This document shows positions 8,068-14,550 of a DNA stretch of 42,466 nucleotides, piece by piece (position 1 is the stretch's first letter; every line of letters begins with the position of its first letter). The position numbers and the translations under genes are program-made. The notes below the pieces were generated by a model that was given only the letters and a program-made list of their open reading frames with translations, searched no databases and had not been told where the DNA came from. This stretch comes from a virus, in IMG/VR virus record IMGVR_UViG_3300037245_000476, positions 1 to 42,466 of that record; one strand, given 5' to 3'.

Positions 8068-8154
8068 ATGACTGAATTAGAAGTATCCGGAATATTGATA
8101 ATTGCATGTGTCTGTGCGTTAATTCTAATAGCGGCTTTGGCCGATAGAAAGTAA
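8068..8154 (+). CDS. Mini membrane protein, 28 aa
   Basis: A 28-codon ORF with a single hydrophobic segment (SGILIIACVCALILIAALA) and the tail DRK. An AGAGAG ribosome site lies about 8 nt upstream. No function is known; a membrane peptide or an accessory to the next membrane protein is possible. Confidence 0.45.
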   Translation: MTELEVSGILIIACVCALILIAALADRK

Positions 8155-8165
8155 GGAGCGTTATT

Positions 8166-8324
8166 ATGATTGATAAATTACCAGGCCTTAATAACCCTTT
8201 ACCTGATCGACTAGACGGCTGGAAGGAAGTATTCATCTTACTCCCTTTGAGGCTGTTGCTTTTATCTATAGCCAGTACGTTTATTCTTTGGGTTTTAATA
8301 ATTATTGGGGAGGTGATGAAATGA
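8166..8324 (+). CDS. Small membrane protein, 52 aa (holin-like candidate)
   Basis: A 52-codon ORF with a polar N-terminus (about 20 residues) followed by a long hydrophobic stretch (about 22-48, rich in Leu and Ile, broken by R29). It ends GEVMK. AAGGAGC precedes it by a few bases, and its stop overlaps the next start (ATGA). By size it could be a small holin or a membrane anchor, but no lysis partner sits beside it, so this is only a candidate. Confidence 0.5.
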   Translation: MIDKLPGLNNPLPDRLDGWKEVFILLPLRLLLLSIASTFILWVLIIIGEVMK

Positions 8325-8518
8325 CAGTTATATTTGAATATGAAGATGAGCAGTACGAAATGAAGCCCATTAAACGCCGCTCCCGCCCCGTCAAGGCTAA
8401 ATGTATGAACTGTACTGCCGTAACCACTATAACCGATAAAGACCAGCCCTGCCCCGTCTGTATGCTGTGTGGTAGCTTGGCTTGGCAAGATTTGAAAGGA
8501 TTGAGCAATGAGCTATAA
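8321..8518 (+). CDS. Zinc-ribbon protein, 65 aa
   Basis: Two CxxC knuckles (CMNC and CPVCMLCG) about 20 residues apart, separated by a beta hairpin, form a classic zinc ribbon. The N-terminus MTVIFEYEDEQYEMKPI is a beta strand pair. ATG 8321 has a near-perfect GGAGGTGAT ribosome site, so I prefer it to an earlier in-frame start at 8288. Start and stop overlap the neighbouring genes. Confidence 0.6.
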   Translation: MTVIFEYEDEQYEMKPIKRRSRPVKAKCMNCTAVTTITDKDQPCPVCMLCGSLAWQDLKGLSNEL

Positions 8519-8747
8519 ATGCCCAATGTGCGGAACTAGAGTTTTCCCAGAAGATAGCCGAAAAAGAGGCAAGGGAGTCCTTGATTACCAAGTTGGCGAG
8601 ATAGTAAAAGGGAAGAGAAAGTATATCCCTATGGTCGACATTGTTGATTTCGTTAATGAAATGTCGCCTGAGTTCCGTCCTGCTTGCGCCCGTTCTATTA
8701 GGGCAACGCCGTCATGGACTAAGTACCATGAGAGGATAGCAAAATGA
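8508..8747 (+). CDS. Hypothetical protein with N-terminal Cys knuckle, 79 aa
   Basis: Begins MSYKCPMCGTRVFPED, a rubredoxin-type zinc knuckle with only one CxxC, then a basic region and a helical C-terminus (IRATPSWTKYHERIAK). AAAGGATT lies 7 nt upstream. It overlaps the previous gene by 11 nt and the next by 4 nt. Function unknown. Confidence 0.55.
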   Translation: MSYKCPMCGTRVFPEDSRKRGKGVLDYQVGEIVKGKRKYIPMVDIVDFVNEMSPEFRPACARSIRATPSWTKYHERIAK

Positions 8748-8890
8748 AACGATGCAAGGATTGTTATTATCATAAACATAAGAGATACTCGGATTCTCGC
8801 GGGTGCATGTTTGACAAGAACTGTCTGCCACCGGAACGAGGCCGACGTAACTACCGCCGCAAGTGGTGGAAGTTCTGGAGGTCAAAATGA
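8744..8890 (+). CDS. Basic Cys-rich protein, 48 aa (paralogue of 15863-15976)
   Basis: A 48-codon ORF starting MKRCKDC, then a Cys pair (GCMFDKNC) and a strongly basic Trp-rich tail RRKWWKFWRSK. The protein at 15863 starts with the same seven residues and ends with a similar basic aromatic tail (FWRKK), so the two are paralogues. The tail suggests membrane-surface or nucleic-acid binding. Stop-start overlaps (ATGA) lie on both sides. Confidence 0.5.
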   Translation: MKRCKDCYYHKHKRYSDSRGCMFDKNCLPPERGRRNYRRKWWKFWRSK

Positions 8891-8970
8891 ACCTACTCAA
8901 AGCCACCCTCTACGCCCTGCTTGCCGGTCTTATGGCTGTTTCGCCTCATGACTGGCGCGAATTAATGTAA
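8887..8970 (+). CDS. Mini hydrophobic peptide, 27 aa
   Basis: A 27-codon ORF (MNLLKATLYALLAGLMAVSP then HDWRELM) with a signal-like or membrane-like hydrophobic segment. It overlaps the previous stop by ATGA, and GGAGGTCAAA lies just upstream. It may be a membrane peptide; too short for confident assignment. Confidence 0.4.
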   Translation: MNLLKATLYALLAGLMAVSPHDWRELM

Positions 8971-8992
8971 ACCCTTTATAGGAGTATTAAGA

Positions 8993-9151
8993 ATGAAAAC
9001 CCCTGAAAAAAGCACTGTTTTATCTGAGCTTGGCGTAGAAGACACTCCCGAAGTTGCAGGTCGTTACATTACCGACATGGACTACGAGTTTAACCGTGAA
9101 GATGTTATTAAGATTGCTGAATGGATTCATTACTTATCCACACAGGATTAA
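8993..9151 (+). CDS. Small acidic protein, 52 aa
   Basis: A 52-codon ORF, the last rightward gene before the leftward LamG cassette. A TAGGAG ribosome site lies 8 nt upstream. It is acidic and helical (FNREDVIKIAEWIHYLS). Not recognised. No clear terminator lies in the 49 nt between it and the converging gene end at 9201. Confidence 0.5.
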   Translation: MKTPEKSTVLSELGVEDTPEVAGRYITDMDYEFNREDVIKIAEWIHYLSTQD

Positions 9152-9200
9152 TCACCTTCCTTAAATACCCCGTTCAGTGTGATCGCTGTTCGGGTTTATT

Positions 9201-10022
9201 TTATGCAATGAGCTTGCTTGGCTGTTCGAGTAGTCCGGTTATAAGATTCACTCCACCTGCTACCGGGGGTGCTTGTGCCCCACCCCATAGGATTAGATTG
9301 TCTTGTTGGTAGGCTTCCCAGGGGAAGTCTGTTGTTTGCTGTGCTTCTGAATCCGTAAATGCTTTTGATCGCATGTTGAAATAACTGATATATCCCATCA
9401 AAGGTCGGCGAGTATTATCTAGCTCAAATCCTATGTTGAGATCATGGTCATTATCGACATTTTGACCATCCCCATTTTGGTTTCCATAAGCACCGTTGTC
9501 TAATACGCCGTCAAGACAAAAATCTATTTCACCAGTGGCGTTTATCCAGCGAACAATTACCGTATGCTCTTTCCCGTCATCGAGAGATGTTAAGTTGTCT
9601 CTGAAAGTCCTACTTCCAGATACGCCCGGCTGCCCGATATTCAGCCTTACAAGGCCCGTACTTGTTATCACTACAAGCTCCCACCCGCCACCTGTAGGAT
9701 TTCTTTTAAATGCTACAGTCCTCGCAAACTCTGCTCCTGTTACCGCATCCATTCTCAATCTAAAGACGAATGTTATATCGCCTGTCCCAAAATTGATACT
9801 TGAACTGTTTTGAATTAAAACATCTTGATTATCAGCAAAATGTAAAGCATCTCCATACTGCCCAGCTACCCATGTAGCCCCGCTGTTTGTGCCATCGTTC
9901 TTATTGCCTGAGTAGTCTTCTAAATCACCTACTCCGAGCATGGGGAGGTCGAGGACTAAGTCCTTGCGAAGCGGCGTCGCTTTTGGATGTCTCCCGAAAG
10001 GCGGTTTGATTAGATTGCTCAT
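9201..10022 (-). CDS. LamG / concanavalin-A-like adhesin
   Basis: A 273-residue protein with a central LamG-type jellyroll: DLPMLGVGDLEDYSGNKNDG (about 25-44), YGDALHFADNQDVLIQNSSS, GDITFVFRLRM, DGKEHTVIVRW and LDGVLDNGAYG are the successive strands. Such domains bind glycans and occur in phage tail fibres and surface proteins. The gene ends a leftward three-gene cassette, and its start overlaps the preceding stop by ATGA. It is a likely receptor or carbohydrate-binding virion protein, although it lies outside the late operon. Confidence 0.7.
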   Translation of the reverse strand: MSNLIKPPFGRHPKATPLRKDLVLDLPMLGVGDLEDYSGNKNDGTNSGATWVAGQYGDALHFADNQDVLIQNSSSINFGTGDITFVFRLRMDAVTGAEFARTVAFKRNPTGGGWELVVITSTGLVRLNIGQPGVSGSRTFRDNLTSLDDGKEHTVIVRWINATGEIDFCLDGVLDNGAYGNQNGDGQNVDNDHDLNIGFELDNTRRPLMGYISYFNMRSKAFTDSEAQQTTDFPWEAYQQDNLILWGGAQAPPVAGGVNLITGLLEQPSKLIA

Positions 10023-10615
10023 GTAAGGCTTGTTATTTTAGATATTCTAGTGGTAAATGCTATATTACAGTCTGGGTCATCAGCAGAAACGAATACTCTC
10101 ACCTTTGCAGCAGCTACTGGGATTTCGACTGTCCATTCATCAACATCTGTATAGCAATTAAGACCCGAAGCGTGGTTACGTATAACATCTTGGGCAAGGG
10201 TGACGACATTAGTAGATTCAGTCTCTACCAGACAACTCTCGCTTTCTACTATTGCTACACCGGAGTCGTCACGAATAAGGAATTTTTGGCCGGGAATAGT
10301 AAAATTGCCGGTTGCTGACGTTAATGTAACTGTTGGGTCGTCTACCGCTACCGCGCCGTTAAGGGTGGTAGTGACTGCCGTTGTCGAGGAGGATGTAAAG
10401 GCCTGGTATCTCACCCAGTTATCATCTGCATAAGACACTTCTACTCTCACAAGTGATCCGCTATTAGCTACGGCCTCGGTCGGGCCAAGCTCAATATAAA
10501 GAAGTGATGCAAAGCTATCGGACACATCGGCTACCGCCCCCGTAAACGCTCCTGTTGCTATTATCTCTGTCCATGGATCGATTTCGATTATCGTGGTTGT
10601 TTTAGTAAGTGCCAT
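10019..10615 (-). CDS. Beta-rich virion-type protein, 198 aa
   Basis: Begins MALTKTTTIIEIDPW, then an all-beta protein with paired features seen in phage decoration or neck-associated proteins: LVRVEVSYADDNWVRYQAF, a VDDPTVTLTSATGNFTIPGQ hairpin, and a C-terminal VEIPVAAAKVRVFVSADDPD. I infer that it assembles with the LamG protein. It is coupled by TAATG to the upstream gene and shares the MAL-KT start with it. Confidence 0.5.
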   Translation of the reverse strand: MALTKTTTIIEIDPWTEIIATGAFTGAVADVSDSFASLLYIELGPTEAVANSGSLVRVEVSYADDNWVRYQAFTSSSTTAVTTTLNGAVAVDDPTVTLTSATGNFTIPGQKFLIRDDSGVAIVESESCLVETESTNVVTLAQDVIRNHASGLNCYTDVDEWTVEIPVAAAKVRVFVSADDPDCNIAFTTRISKITSLT

Positions 10616-10884
10616 TATAACTCCAATCCGTCGTCTATCTGTGATCTTGCTGTTTCGTATCTAGGGTCATTGAAATTGCTAAGGCTTGTCTTGTAACGAT
10701 CTATAGCCTTCTGCATTTTCGCGCCAAGCCTCTTTTTAGTCTCAAACAAAGAAGCATCTTTACGGACAAAAGGCTCTCTGAATACTTGATTTATCTTCTC
10801 GACGCCGTCATCTTCTAGAACTAACCTTAAAGCCAGTTCGTCACCGGACGGAAACTCTTTGGTTACTGTTTTAGCTAAAGCCAT
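10615..10884 (-). CDS. First gene of LamG cassette, hypothetical, 89 aa
   Basis: An 89-residue, mainly helical protein (FETKKRLGAKMQKAIDRYKT). It has a strong TAAGGAGTAATC ribosome site. It starts MALAKTVTKEFPSGDEL, like the next gene. It is not recognised. It is expressed from the consensus promoter at 10970-10997. Confidence 0.55.
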   Translation of the reverse strand: MALAKTVTKEFPSGDELALRLVLEDDGVEKINQVFREPFVRKDASLFETKKRLGAKMQKAIDRYKTSLSNFNDPRYETARSQIDDGLEL

Positions 10885-10963
10885 GATTACTCCTTATAAT
10901 TAGCTTTGGCCGCTTTGTAAACGACCAAGGAACTCTTTGTACGCTTGGTACATGAGCTATATC
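10885..10963 (-). promoter_or_regulatory. Leader RNA with mutually exclusive hairpins
   Basis: The leader of the LamG cassette has three related segments. ACCAAG (10949-10944) can pair with CTTGGT (10929-10924). The overlapping segment TTGGTC can instead pair with GGCCAA (10911-10906). The two folds share one arm and cannot coexist, a switch-like or attenuator-like arrangement. The downstream ribosome site AAGGAG is outside both. Confidence 0.35.
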
Positions 10964-10969
10964 ACTGTT

Positions 10970-10997
10970 ATTATAAGGACTTATCGCTGATTGTCAA
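10970..10997 (-). promoter_or_regulatory. Consensus leftward promoter of LamG cassette
   Basis: On the minus strand TTGACA (10997-10992), a 16-nt spacer and TATAAT (10975-10970): both hexamers are perfect. It drives only the three-gene cassette 10884-9201 and lies back to back with the rightward promoter at 11039. Confidence 0.75.
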
Positions 10998-11038
10998 GGT
11001 TTATTTACCCCTGCCGAAGATTTATTTAATATTTCTGC

Positions 11039-11066
11039 TTGACTTTGGGGAAATAGTTGTTATTGT
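11039..11066 (+). promoter_or_regulatory. Rightward promoter of the second early block
   Basis: TTGACT (11039-11044), 16 nt, TATTGT (11061-11066). An overlapping TATAAG (11066-11071) is an alternative -10, so the exact start is uncertain. The same TTGACTTT plus 16-nt spacing recurs at 21455. Both lead into pseudoknotted leaders. Confidence 0.5.
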
Positions 11067-11083
11067 ATAAGTGTTATGAAAGA

Positions 11084-11162
11084 CCTTGTGAACAAAACCT
11101 TATCGAAACACCGCAGCCCGTATTCCTCTCGTTCACAAGGCGAAGTTCCCAGTACGGGCTGC
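11084..11162 (+). ncRNA. Pseudoknot leader RNA, element A
   Basis: Two perfect 10-bp inverted repeats in interleaved order. Helix 1 is CCTTGTGAAC (11084-11093) with GTTCACAAGG (11131-11140). Helix 2 is GCAGCCCGTA (11113-11122) with TACGGGCTGC (11153-11162). Because helix 2 opens inside the loop of helix 1 and closes outside it, both together form a pseudoknot. The 3' end lies 25 nt before ATG 11188, with the GGAG ribosome site in between. Three more elements share this design. Confidence 0.6.
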
Positions 11163-11187
11163 ATCTAATTTAATATGGAGATGTATT

Positions 11188-11526
11188 ATGAGTTTAAAAG
11201 ACAAGCTAGACCAGGCAGAGCGTGACAGAGAATTAGCCATATTTAATGCTGACGCTGAAATCTCCAGTATTAAGGCAAAGATAGCCGACAGTGAGGTTAC
11301 TTATTCGGCAGGAGATAGGTTTAGGGATAACAGTAACGGCAAAAAGCATATCTTAATATTTGCCTGTAATTCTGCCTCGATGATAGACTTAAAGGATGGG
11401 TATAGTTGGGTTTCTGGTGTTAAAATTGACAGCATAAGATCATTAAAACCTAGCGAAATGGACCTCTTGTATGGCTGTCATACCTTTACCCGCTACTGGG
11501 ACGCCCGCAAGCAATGTAAGTGCTAA
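11188..11526 (+). CDS. Hypothetical protein with coiled N-terminus and SH3-like domain
   Basis: A 112-residue protein. Residues 1-33 form a charged helix (DKLDQAERDRELAIF). Residues ~38-90 look like a small beta barrel (YSAGDRFRDN, KHILIFACN, MIDLKDGYSW), similar in rhythm to the barrel in the protein at 11985-12614. Near the C-terminus is YGCHTFTRYWDARKQCKC. The ribosome site ATGGAG precedes it. Function unknown. Two structured RNA elements flank the gene. Confidence 0.6.
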   Translation: MSLKDKLDQAERDRELAIFNADAEISSIKAKIADSEVTYSAGDRFRDNSNGKKHILIFACNSASMIDLKDGYSWVSGVKIDSIRSLKPSEMDLLYGCHTFTRYWDARKQCKC

Positions 11527-11532
11527 AAACAC

Positions 11533-11601
11533 GGGGTATTAGGCTTCGGCTTATATGGCGACCGGTCGAATAATCGACGCCATGCGGTATACCGCTACCC
11601 C
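11533..11601 (+). ncRNA. Cloverleaf-like structured RNA
   Basis: A closing stem GGGGTA (11533-11538) with TACCCC (11596-11601) encloses three consecutive arms. These are AGGC-TTCG-GCTT (11541-11552, a cUUCGg tetraloop), ATGGCG...CGCCAT (11555-11583, with an inner TCGA-ATAA-TCGA) and GCGG-TATA-CCGC (11584-11595). At 69 nt it has tRNA size and topology but no T-loop or D-loop consensus, so it is not an ordinary tRNA. Confidence 0.5.
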
Positions 11602-11605
11602 ACCC

Positions 11606-11710
11606 GCCCTCGTAGAAGAGTGTTGACCCGCAATATGTATCAGGTATTGCCAGCGATACACTAGGACTATTCTGGGAAACCAGTTGCTGGTTCGAGTCCA
11701 GCCGAGGGCA
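11606..11710 (+). ncRNA. tRNA-like RNA with canonical acceptor and T-arm
   Basis: A 7-bp acceptor stem, GCCCTCG (11606-11612) with CGAGGGC (11703-11709), is followed by discriminator A. The T-arm, GCTGG-TTCGAGT-CCAGC (11686-11702), matches the TTCRANY loop and abuts the acceptor exactly as in tRNA. A GNRA hairpin CTGG-GAAA-CCAG (11672-11683) resembles a long variable arm. The remaining centre has no acceptable D-arm or 7-nt anticodon loop. Instead AGTGT/ACACT encloses GCAATA/TATTGC, and TGTATC/GATACA offers another interleaved pairing. It is a tRNA mimic, a tRNA decayed or interrupted in the middle, or a new RNA class. Confidence 0.55.
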
Positions 11711-11719
11711 TTAACTAAC

Positions 11720-11733
11720 GCCTAATAATAGGC
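11720..11733 (+). other. Short hairpin after tRNA-like RNA
   Basis: GCCTA-ATAA-TAGGC followed by an AT-rich stretch with a TTTT run. It may help end or process the structured RNA. It is followed by the AAGGAAAAG ribosome site of the next gene. Confidence 0.3.
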
Positions 11734-11760
11734 ATAACCATTTTATTAAGGAAAAGTATT

Positions 11761-12012
11761 ATGAGTGAACCAACGTATGCAGCAGTAAAGACAATAAGGA
11801 ACTTCAAGATAACCGCCGTCGAGACAGTCCAGACGGCTCACAAGGGCACGAACATGCTTATTGAGGACGAAGATAATATCATCCTTAACGAAAAACTGTT
11901 CAAGGGCGCAACAAAGGAACTGGCTCTATTTGACGCTATGGCAGAGGTCAAGAAAGACGCTAAATGCGACATGACTAATTTAAGGTGGGACATCCGCCCT
12001 TTTCCCGGCTAG
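11761..12012 (+). CDS. Hypothetical protein, 83 aa
   Basis: An 83-residue protein with a good AAGGAAAAG ribosome site. It is mixed alpha/beta with a helical KELALFDAMAEVKKDAKCD segment and the C-terminal LRWDIRPFPG. It is not recognised. The next ORF overlaps its last 28 nt in another frame. Confidence 0.55.
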   Translation: MSEPTYAAVKTIRNFKITAVETVQTAHKGTNMLIEDEDNIILNEKLFKGATKELALFDAMAEVKKDAKCDMTNLRWDIRPFPG

Positions 12013-12614
12013 CCAAAGCAGGCCAGAGCGAGAACCTGGCCGATCAAAGTGCGGTGTCGATGCCTGCCCCTACCCCCTCACAGGATGTAGCTGTTGCCAT
12101 AGAGCCTGACTACTCCCCGTCTGTTGGGGATGAAGTGAGCTTCGAGTCTTATATGTCGGCCACCAAGGGCATTGTTTTTAAAGCTACTGGGGTAGGCGGT
12201 CTCCTTATTGCCTGCAATAATGGCGAGTGGGCTTATCAGCGGGAGTTAAGTTCTATTAAGAAGACAGGTGTTCATTTCTTGAATACATGTCAAATTAGTG
12301 ATGCTCAAGACCTCGCCAAAGCCTACTTTAAGGCCAAAGAACAGGTGGGGTTTAAGGCCGACCCTGCCCTGTCTTACGCTGAGAATCAGGCAGCGTGGGT
12401 TGAGTTTTACAAGCTTGAAGCAGGCAGTAAGGTTAAGGTAGTGAAAGAGTTTAAAACGGATAAAAATGGCTGTCATGCAGGTTGGAATAAAGGCAAGTCG
12501 AGATGTATAGGCGAGGTCTATTCAATAGCGATCATTGATACTAAAAGAATCGTAATAAAGACAGACGTAGATTCTGCAACACTATGGCCCTACTTCGCTC
12601 TAGAACCAGCATGA
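11985..12614 (+). CDS. Phage protein with two SH3/KOW-like domains
   Basis: A 209-residue protein (start uncertain: GTG 11985 overlaps the previous gene, and ATG 12060 has no visible ribosome site). Residues ~44-92 form a small barrel (PSVGDEVSFESY, KGIVFKATGVGGLLIACNNGEW). A helical linker follows. Residues ~146-207 match the recurring phage domain with the pattern GSKVKVVKEF...GWNKGKSRCIGEVYSI...LWPYFALEP. The domain is common in phage early regions but of unknown function. Confidence 0.6.
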   Translation: MGHPPFSRLAKAGQSENLADQSAVSMPAPTPSQDVAVAIEPDYSPSVGDEVSFESYMSATKGIVFKATGVGGLLIACNNGEWAYQRELSSIKKTGVHFLNTCQISDAQDLAKAYFKAKEQVGFKADPALSYAENQAAWVEFYKLEAGSKVKVVKEFKTDKNGCHAGWNKGKSRCIGEVYSIAIIDTKRIVIKTDVDSATLWPYFALEPA

Positions 12615-12672
12615 AATCACCTCTTGCCGGTCTAAAAGCTGTCAGGAGGCTTATTTAACGAAAGGAATGAAG

Positions 12673-13491
12673 ATGAACTTTTTAACACGGGATCAAATTA
12701 AGACAGAAGCAGGCAAAGGCGAGATAGAAGCCTTGAAGTGTAGTTTGAAGCACCATGAGCAGGGCAGGGATGCTACAAGCTTGGAGTTGCAGAATGCTAT
12801 AAGAGACGATAGGTTTGGGCATGGTCCCGACTGGTGTTCTTCATGCGTGAGAGACGACGAAGTCGAAAGTGACTGTAGTTGTGGTCTTTATGGCAAACAA
12901 ACAGGATGCTGTAACGGGCTATACAACCCTGTATACAAAGCCTTGGGAATCTTCACCAAAGACCCCTCTAACGCCAACCACAAAGCCTTTACCGAGGCCG
13001 AGTCTAAGGTGTGTGAGTATATACAAGGGGTGATAGATAAGAAAGAGGCCGAGCTTGAAGATGCGAAGAAGCCAGTGCTTAAAGTTGGGGATATATGGGG
13101 TGACGGCAGTCCCGTAATGCTCCTTAATGAATGGAATATCCATCACAGGAATAACGAAAAGGGTCGCATTGTTGATTGCCAGTGTGATTTAATGCCCAAT
13201 TTCAGTGAAACATATTACAAAGGGCAGCCTATTATTGGCAACCTTAAAGACATCTTCGACGACCTCAAAGCCATGCAGGAGAATGTTACGGAGTTTGAGA
13301 TGGATTGCTTGTCTCACGCCGGAGACAGGGTCTCAATGTCTATTGTTGATAGCGAAAGTAGACCCGTCTTTGAGTTGAAGTATTACAAAAAAGGAGTGTA
13401 TGCGGGGAATTGTTTCGTAAAAATAACCGACTTCATCCTCAAGCTCCGCCAGATGCAGGCCACGCTCAAACGAAACGAGGCAAAGAAATGA
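12673..13491 (+). CDS. Hypothetical protein with Cys-rich insert, 272 aa
   Basis: Not recognised. Residues ~55-85 carry eight cysteines (WCSSCVRDDEVESDCSCG, then TGCCNGLYNP), probably a metal site. A long charged helix follows (EYIQGVIDKKEAELEDAKKP), and a C-terminal alpha/beta part contains ELKYYKKGVYAGN. An in-frame ATG at 12667 abuts the AAAGGA ribosome site, so ATG 12673 with 6-nt spacing is preferred. The stop overlaps the next start. Confidence 0.6.
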   Translation: MNFLTRDQIKTEAGKGEIEALKCSLKHHEQGRDATSLELQNAIRDDRFGHGPDWCSSCVRDDEVESDCSCGLYGKQTGCCNGLYNPVYKALGIFTKDPSNANHKAFTEAESKVCEYIQGVIDKKEAELEDAKKPVLKVGDIWGDGSPVMLLNEWNIHHRNNEKGRIVDCQCDLMPNFSETYYKGQPIIGNLKDIFDDLKAMQENVTEFEMDCLSHAGDRVSMSIVDSESRPVFELKYYKKGVYAGNCFVKITDFILKLRQMQATLKRNEAKK

Positions 13492-13601
13492 CCCACTCAG
13501 ACCGCATGGCAGACTGGCACGACCTCAAGGCAGAGCAGGCTAAGAATAAGGAAACTCAGGTCTTTCACGAGCAGAGGGCCGCAATATGGAGAACGAAATG
13601 A
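13488..13601 (+). CDS. Small charged helical protein, 37 aa
   Basis: A 37-residue ORF (MTHSDRMADWHDLKAEQAK onward) starting in an ATGA overlap with the previous stop. It is a single charged helix. Function unknown. The longer reading from 13410 lies mostly inside the previous gene and is unlikely. Confidence 0.4.
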   Translation: MTHSDRMADWHDLKAEQAKNKETQVFHEQRAAIWRTK

Positions 13602-13753
13602 ACTTAATTACACTTAAATCCAAATGTATAAACGCAAGGAGGTTAACAGAGAAGCACCCCGACAGCCGCCCCTTGCAGATTCTCTATGAGCGGGCGCAAC
13701 GCAGGGTCGAAGCTAAAGAGCGTGAGGTGTTCTGCACTGAGGAGTCGAAATGA
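13598..13753 (+). CDS. Small basic helical protein, 51 aa
   Basis: A 51-codon ORF (MNLITLKSKCINARRLTEKH onward) overlapping both neighbours by ATGA. It is predicted to be two helices with a basic surface (YERAQRRVEAKEREVF). Not recognised. Its compact packing with exonuclease and annealing-protein genes suggests one operon. Confidence 0.5.
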   Translation: MNLITLKSKCINARRLTEKHPDSRPLQILYERAQRRVEAKEREVFCTEESK

Positions 13754-13938
13754 AAGTCCGCCTATCATTCTGTTCTGACTGTACCGTCACAGTCCCTGAC
13801 GGCTCGACACACGCTGTTTCAGTGCAAGAGGCTAAAGATGCCGTGGAGTTCGCCTTACCCCTCCTACTGGACGGCTACGAGGCCAGGGACTGCGAGATAA
13901 CAGGCGTTAATAATTATACGGCAGAGGAAAAACTATGA
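13750..13938 (+). CDS. Hypothetical protein, 62 aa
   Basis: A 62-residue ORF with a beta hairpin start (VRLSFCSDCTVTVPDGS) and a helix QEAKDAVEFALPLLL. It overlaps the exonuclease start by ATGA. It might be a recombination accessory protein given its place directly upstream of the exonuclease, but I see no family signature. Confidence 0.5.
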   Translation: MKVRLSFCSDCTVTVPDGSTHAVSVQEAKDAVEFALPLLLDGYEARDCEITGVNNYTAEEKL

Positions 13939-14540
13939 TTATACATGATATGGAGCAAGGCAGCCCTGAATGGTTTGAAGCTCGCCTCGGTAAAGTAACG
14001 GGCAGTAACTTCGGAACAGCCATAGCAAAGCCAGGTTCAACCAGAACGCTTTACATGCGTAGACTGATAGCTGAGAGGCTTACCGGAATGCCACAGGTTA
14101 CTTATAAGAATGCCAACATGGAACGTGGTACTGAGCTTGAACCCGCAGCTAGAGAATATTACGCCGCGATAAACGATTGCATTATCAAAGAAGTCGGTTT
14201 TATCGAAGTCAACGAAAACACCGGAGTTAGTCCCGATGGCCTAATCGGAGAAGATGGAGGACTAGAAATCAAGTGTCCATTGCCGTCTACTCACATCGAA
14301 TACATCTTAGGAGACAGAGAGATAGCATGTTACCGGCCACAGGTACAGGGATGTATGTGGGCTACAGATCGCAAGTGGTGGGACTTTGTATCCTACTGCC
14401 CAGAGGTCACTCAGCGTCCAATATGGATACACAGGGTAGAACGTGACTTCGTGTATATGGCAGATATGACAACAAAGTTAAACAAGTTCGTAGCTGAAAT
14501 GGAAAAGAAAATCAATTTAATTATAGGTGAAACATTTTAA
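13935..14540 (+). CDS. YqaJ / lambda-Exo-type viral exonuclease
   Basis: A 5'-3' exonuclease of the PD-(D/E)XK superfamily that produces 3' single strands for the partner annealing protein. Motifs: QGSPEWFEARLGKVTGS (8-24), RGTELEPAARE with Glu69 (64-74), SPDGLIGEDGGLEIKCP with Asp101, Glu111 and Lys113, and the QVQGCMW helix (136-142). At 201 residues it is the usual length. The annealing protein gene follows 10 nt downstream, the classic two-gene phage recombination module. Confidence 0.9.
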   Translation: MIIHDMEQGSPEWFEARLGKVTGSNFGTAIAKPGSTRTLYMRRLIAERLTGMPQVTYKNANMERGTELEPAAREYYAAINDCIIKEVGFIEVNENTGVSPDGLIGEDGGLEIKCPLPSTHIEYILGDREIACYRPQVQGCMWATDRKWWDFVSYCPEVTQRPIWIHRVERDFVYMADMTTKLNKFVAEMEKKINLIIGETF

Positions 14541-14550
14541 GGAAAGAATC

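Noticed and set aside
11606-11710. An ordinary tRNA gene
   Set aside because: The acceptor and T-arm are right, but I could not fit a D-arm or a 5-bp/7-nt anticodon arm in the 73-nt centre, so I call it tRNA-like only.
13410-13487. Upstream extension of the 13488 mini gene
   Set aside because: It lies wholly inside the preceding gene, and the ATGA-overlap start at 13488 matches the coupling style of neighbours.
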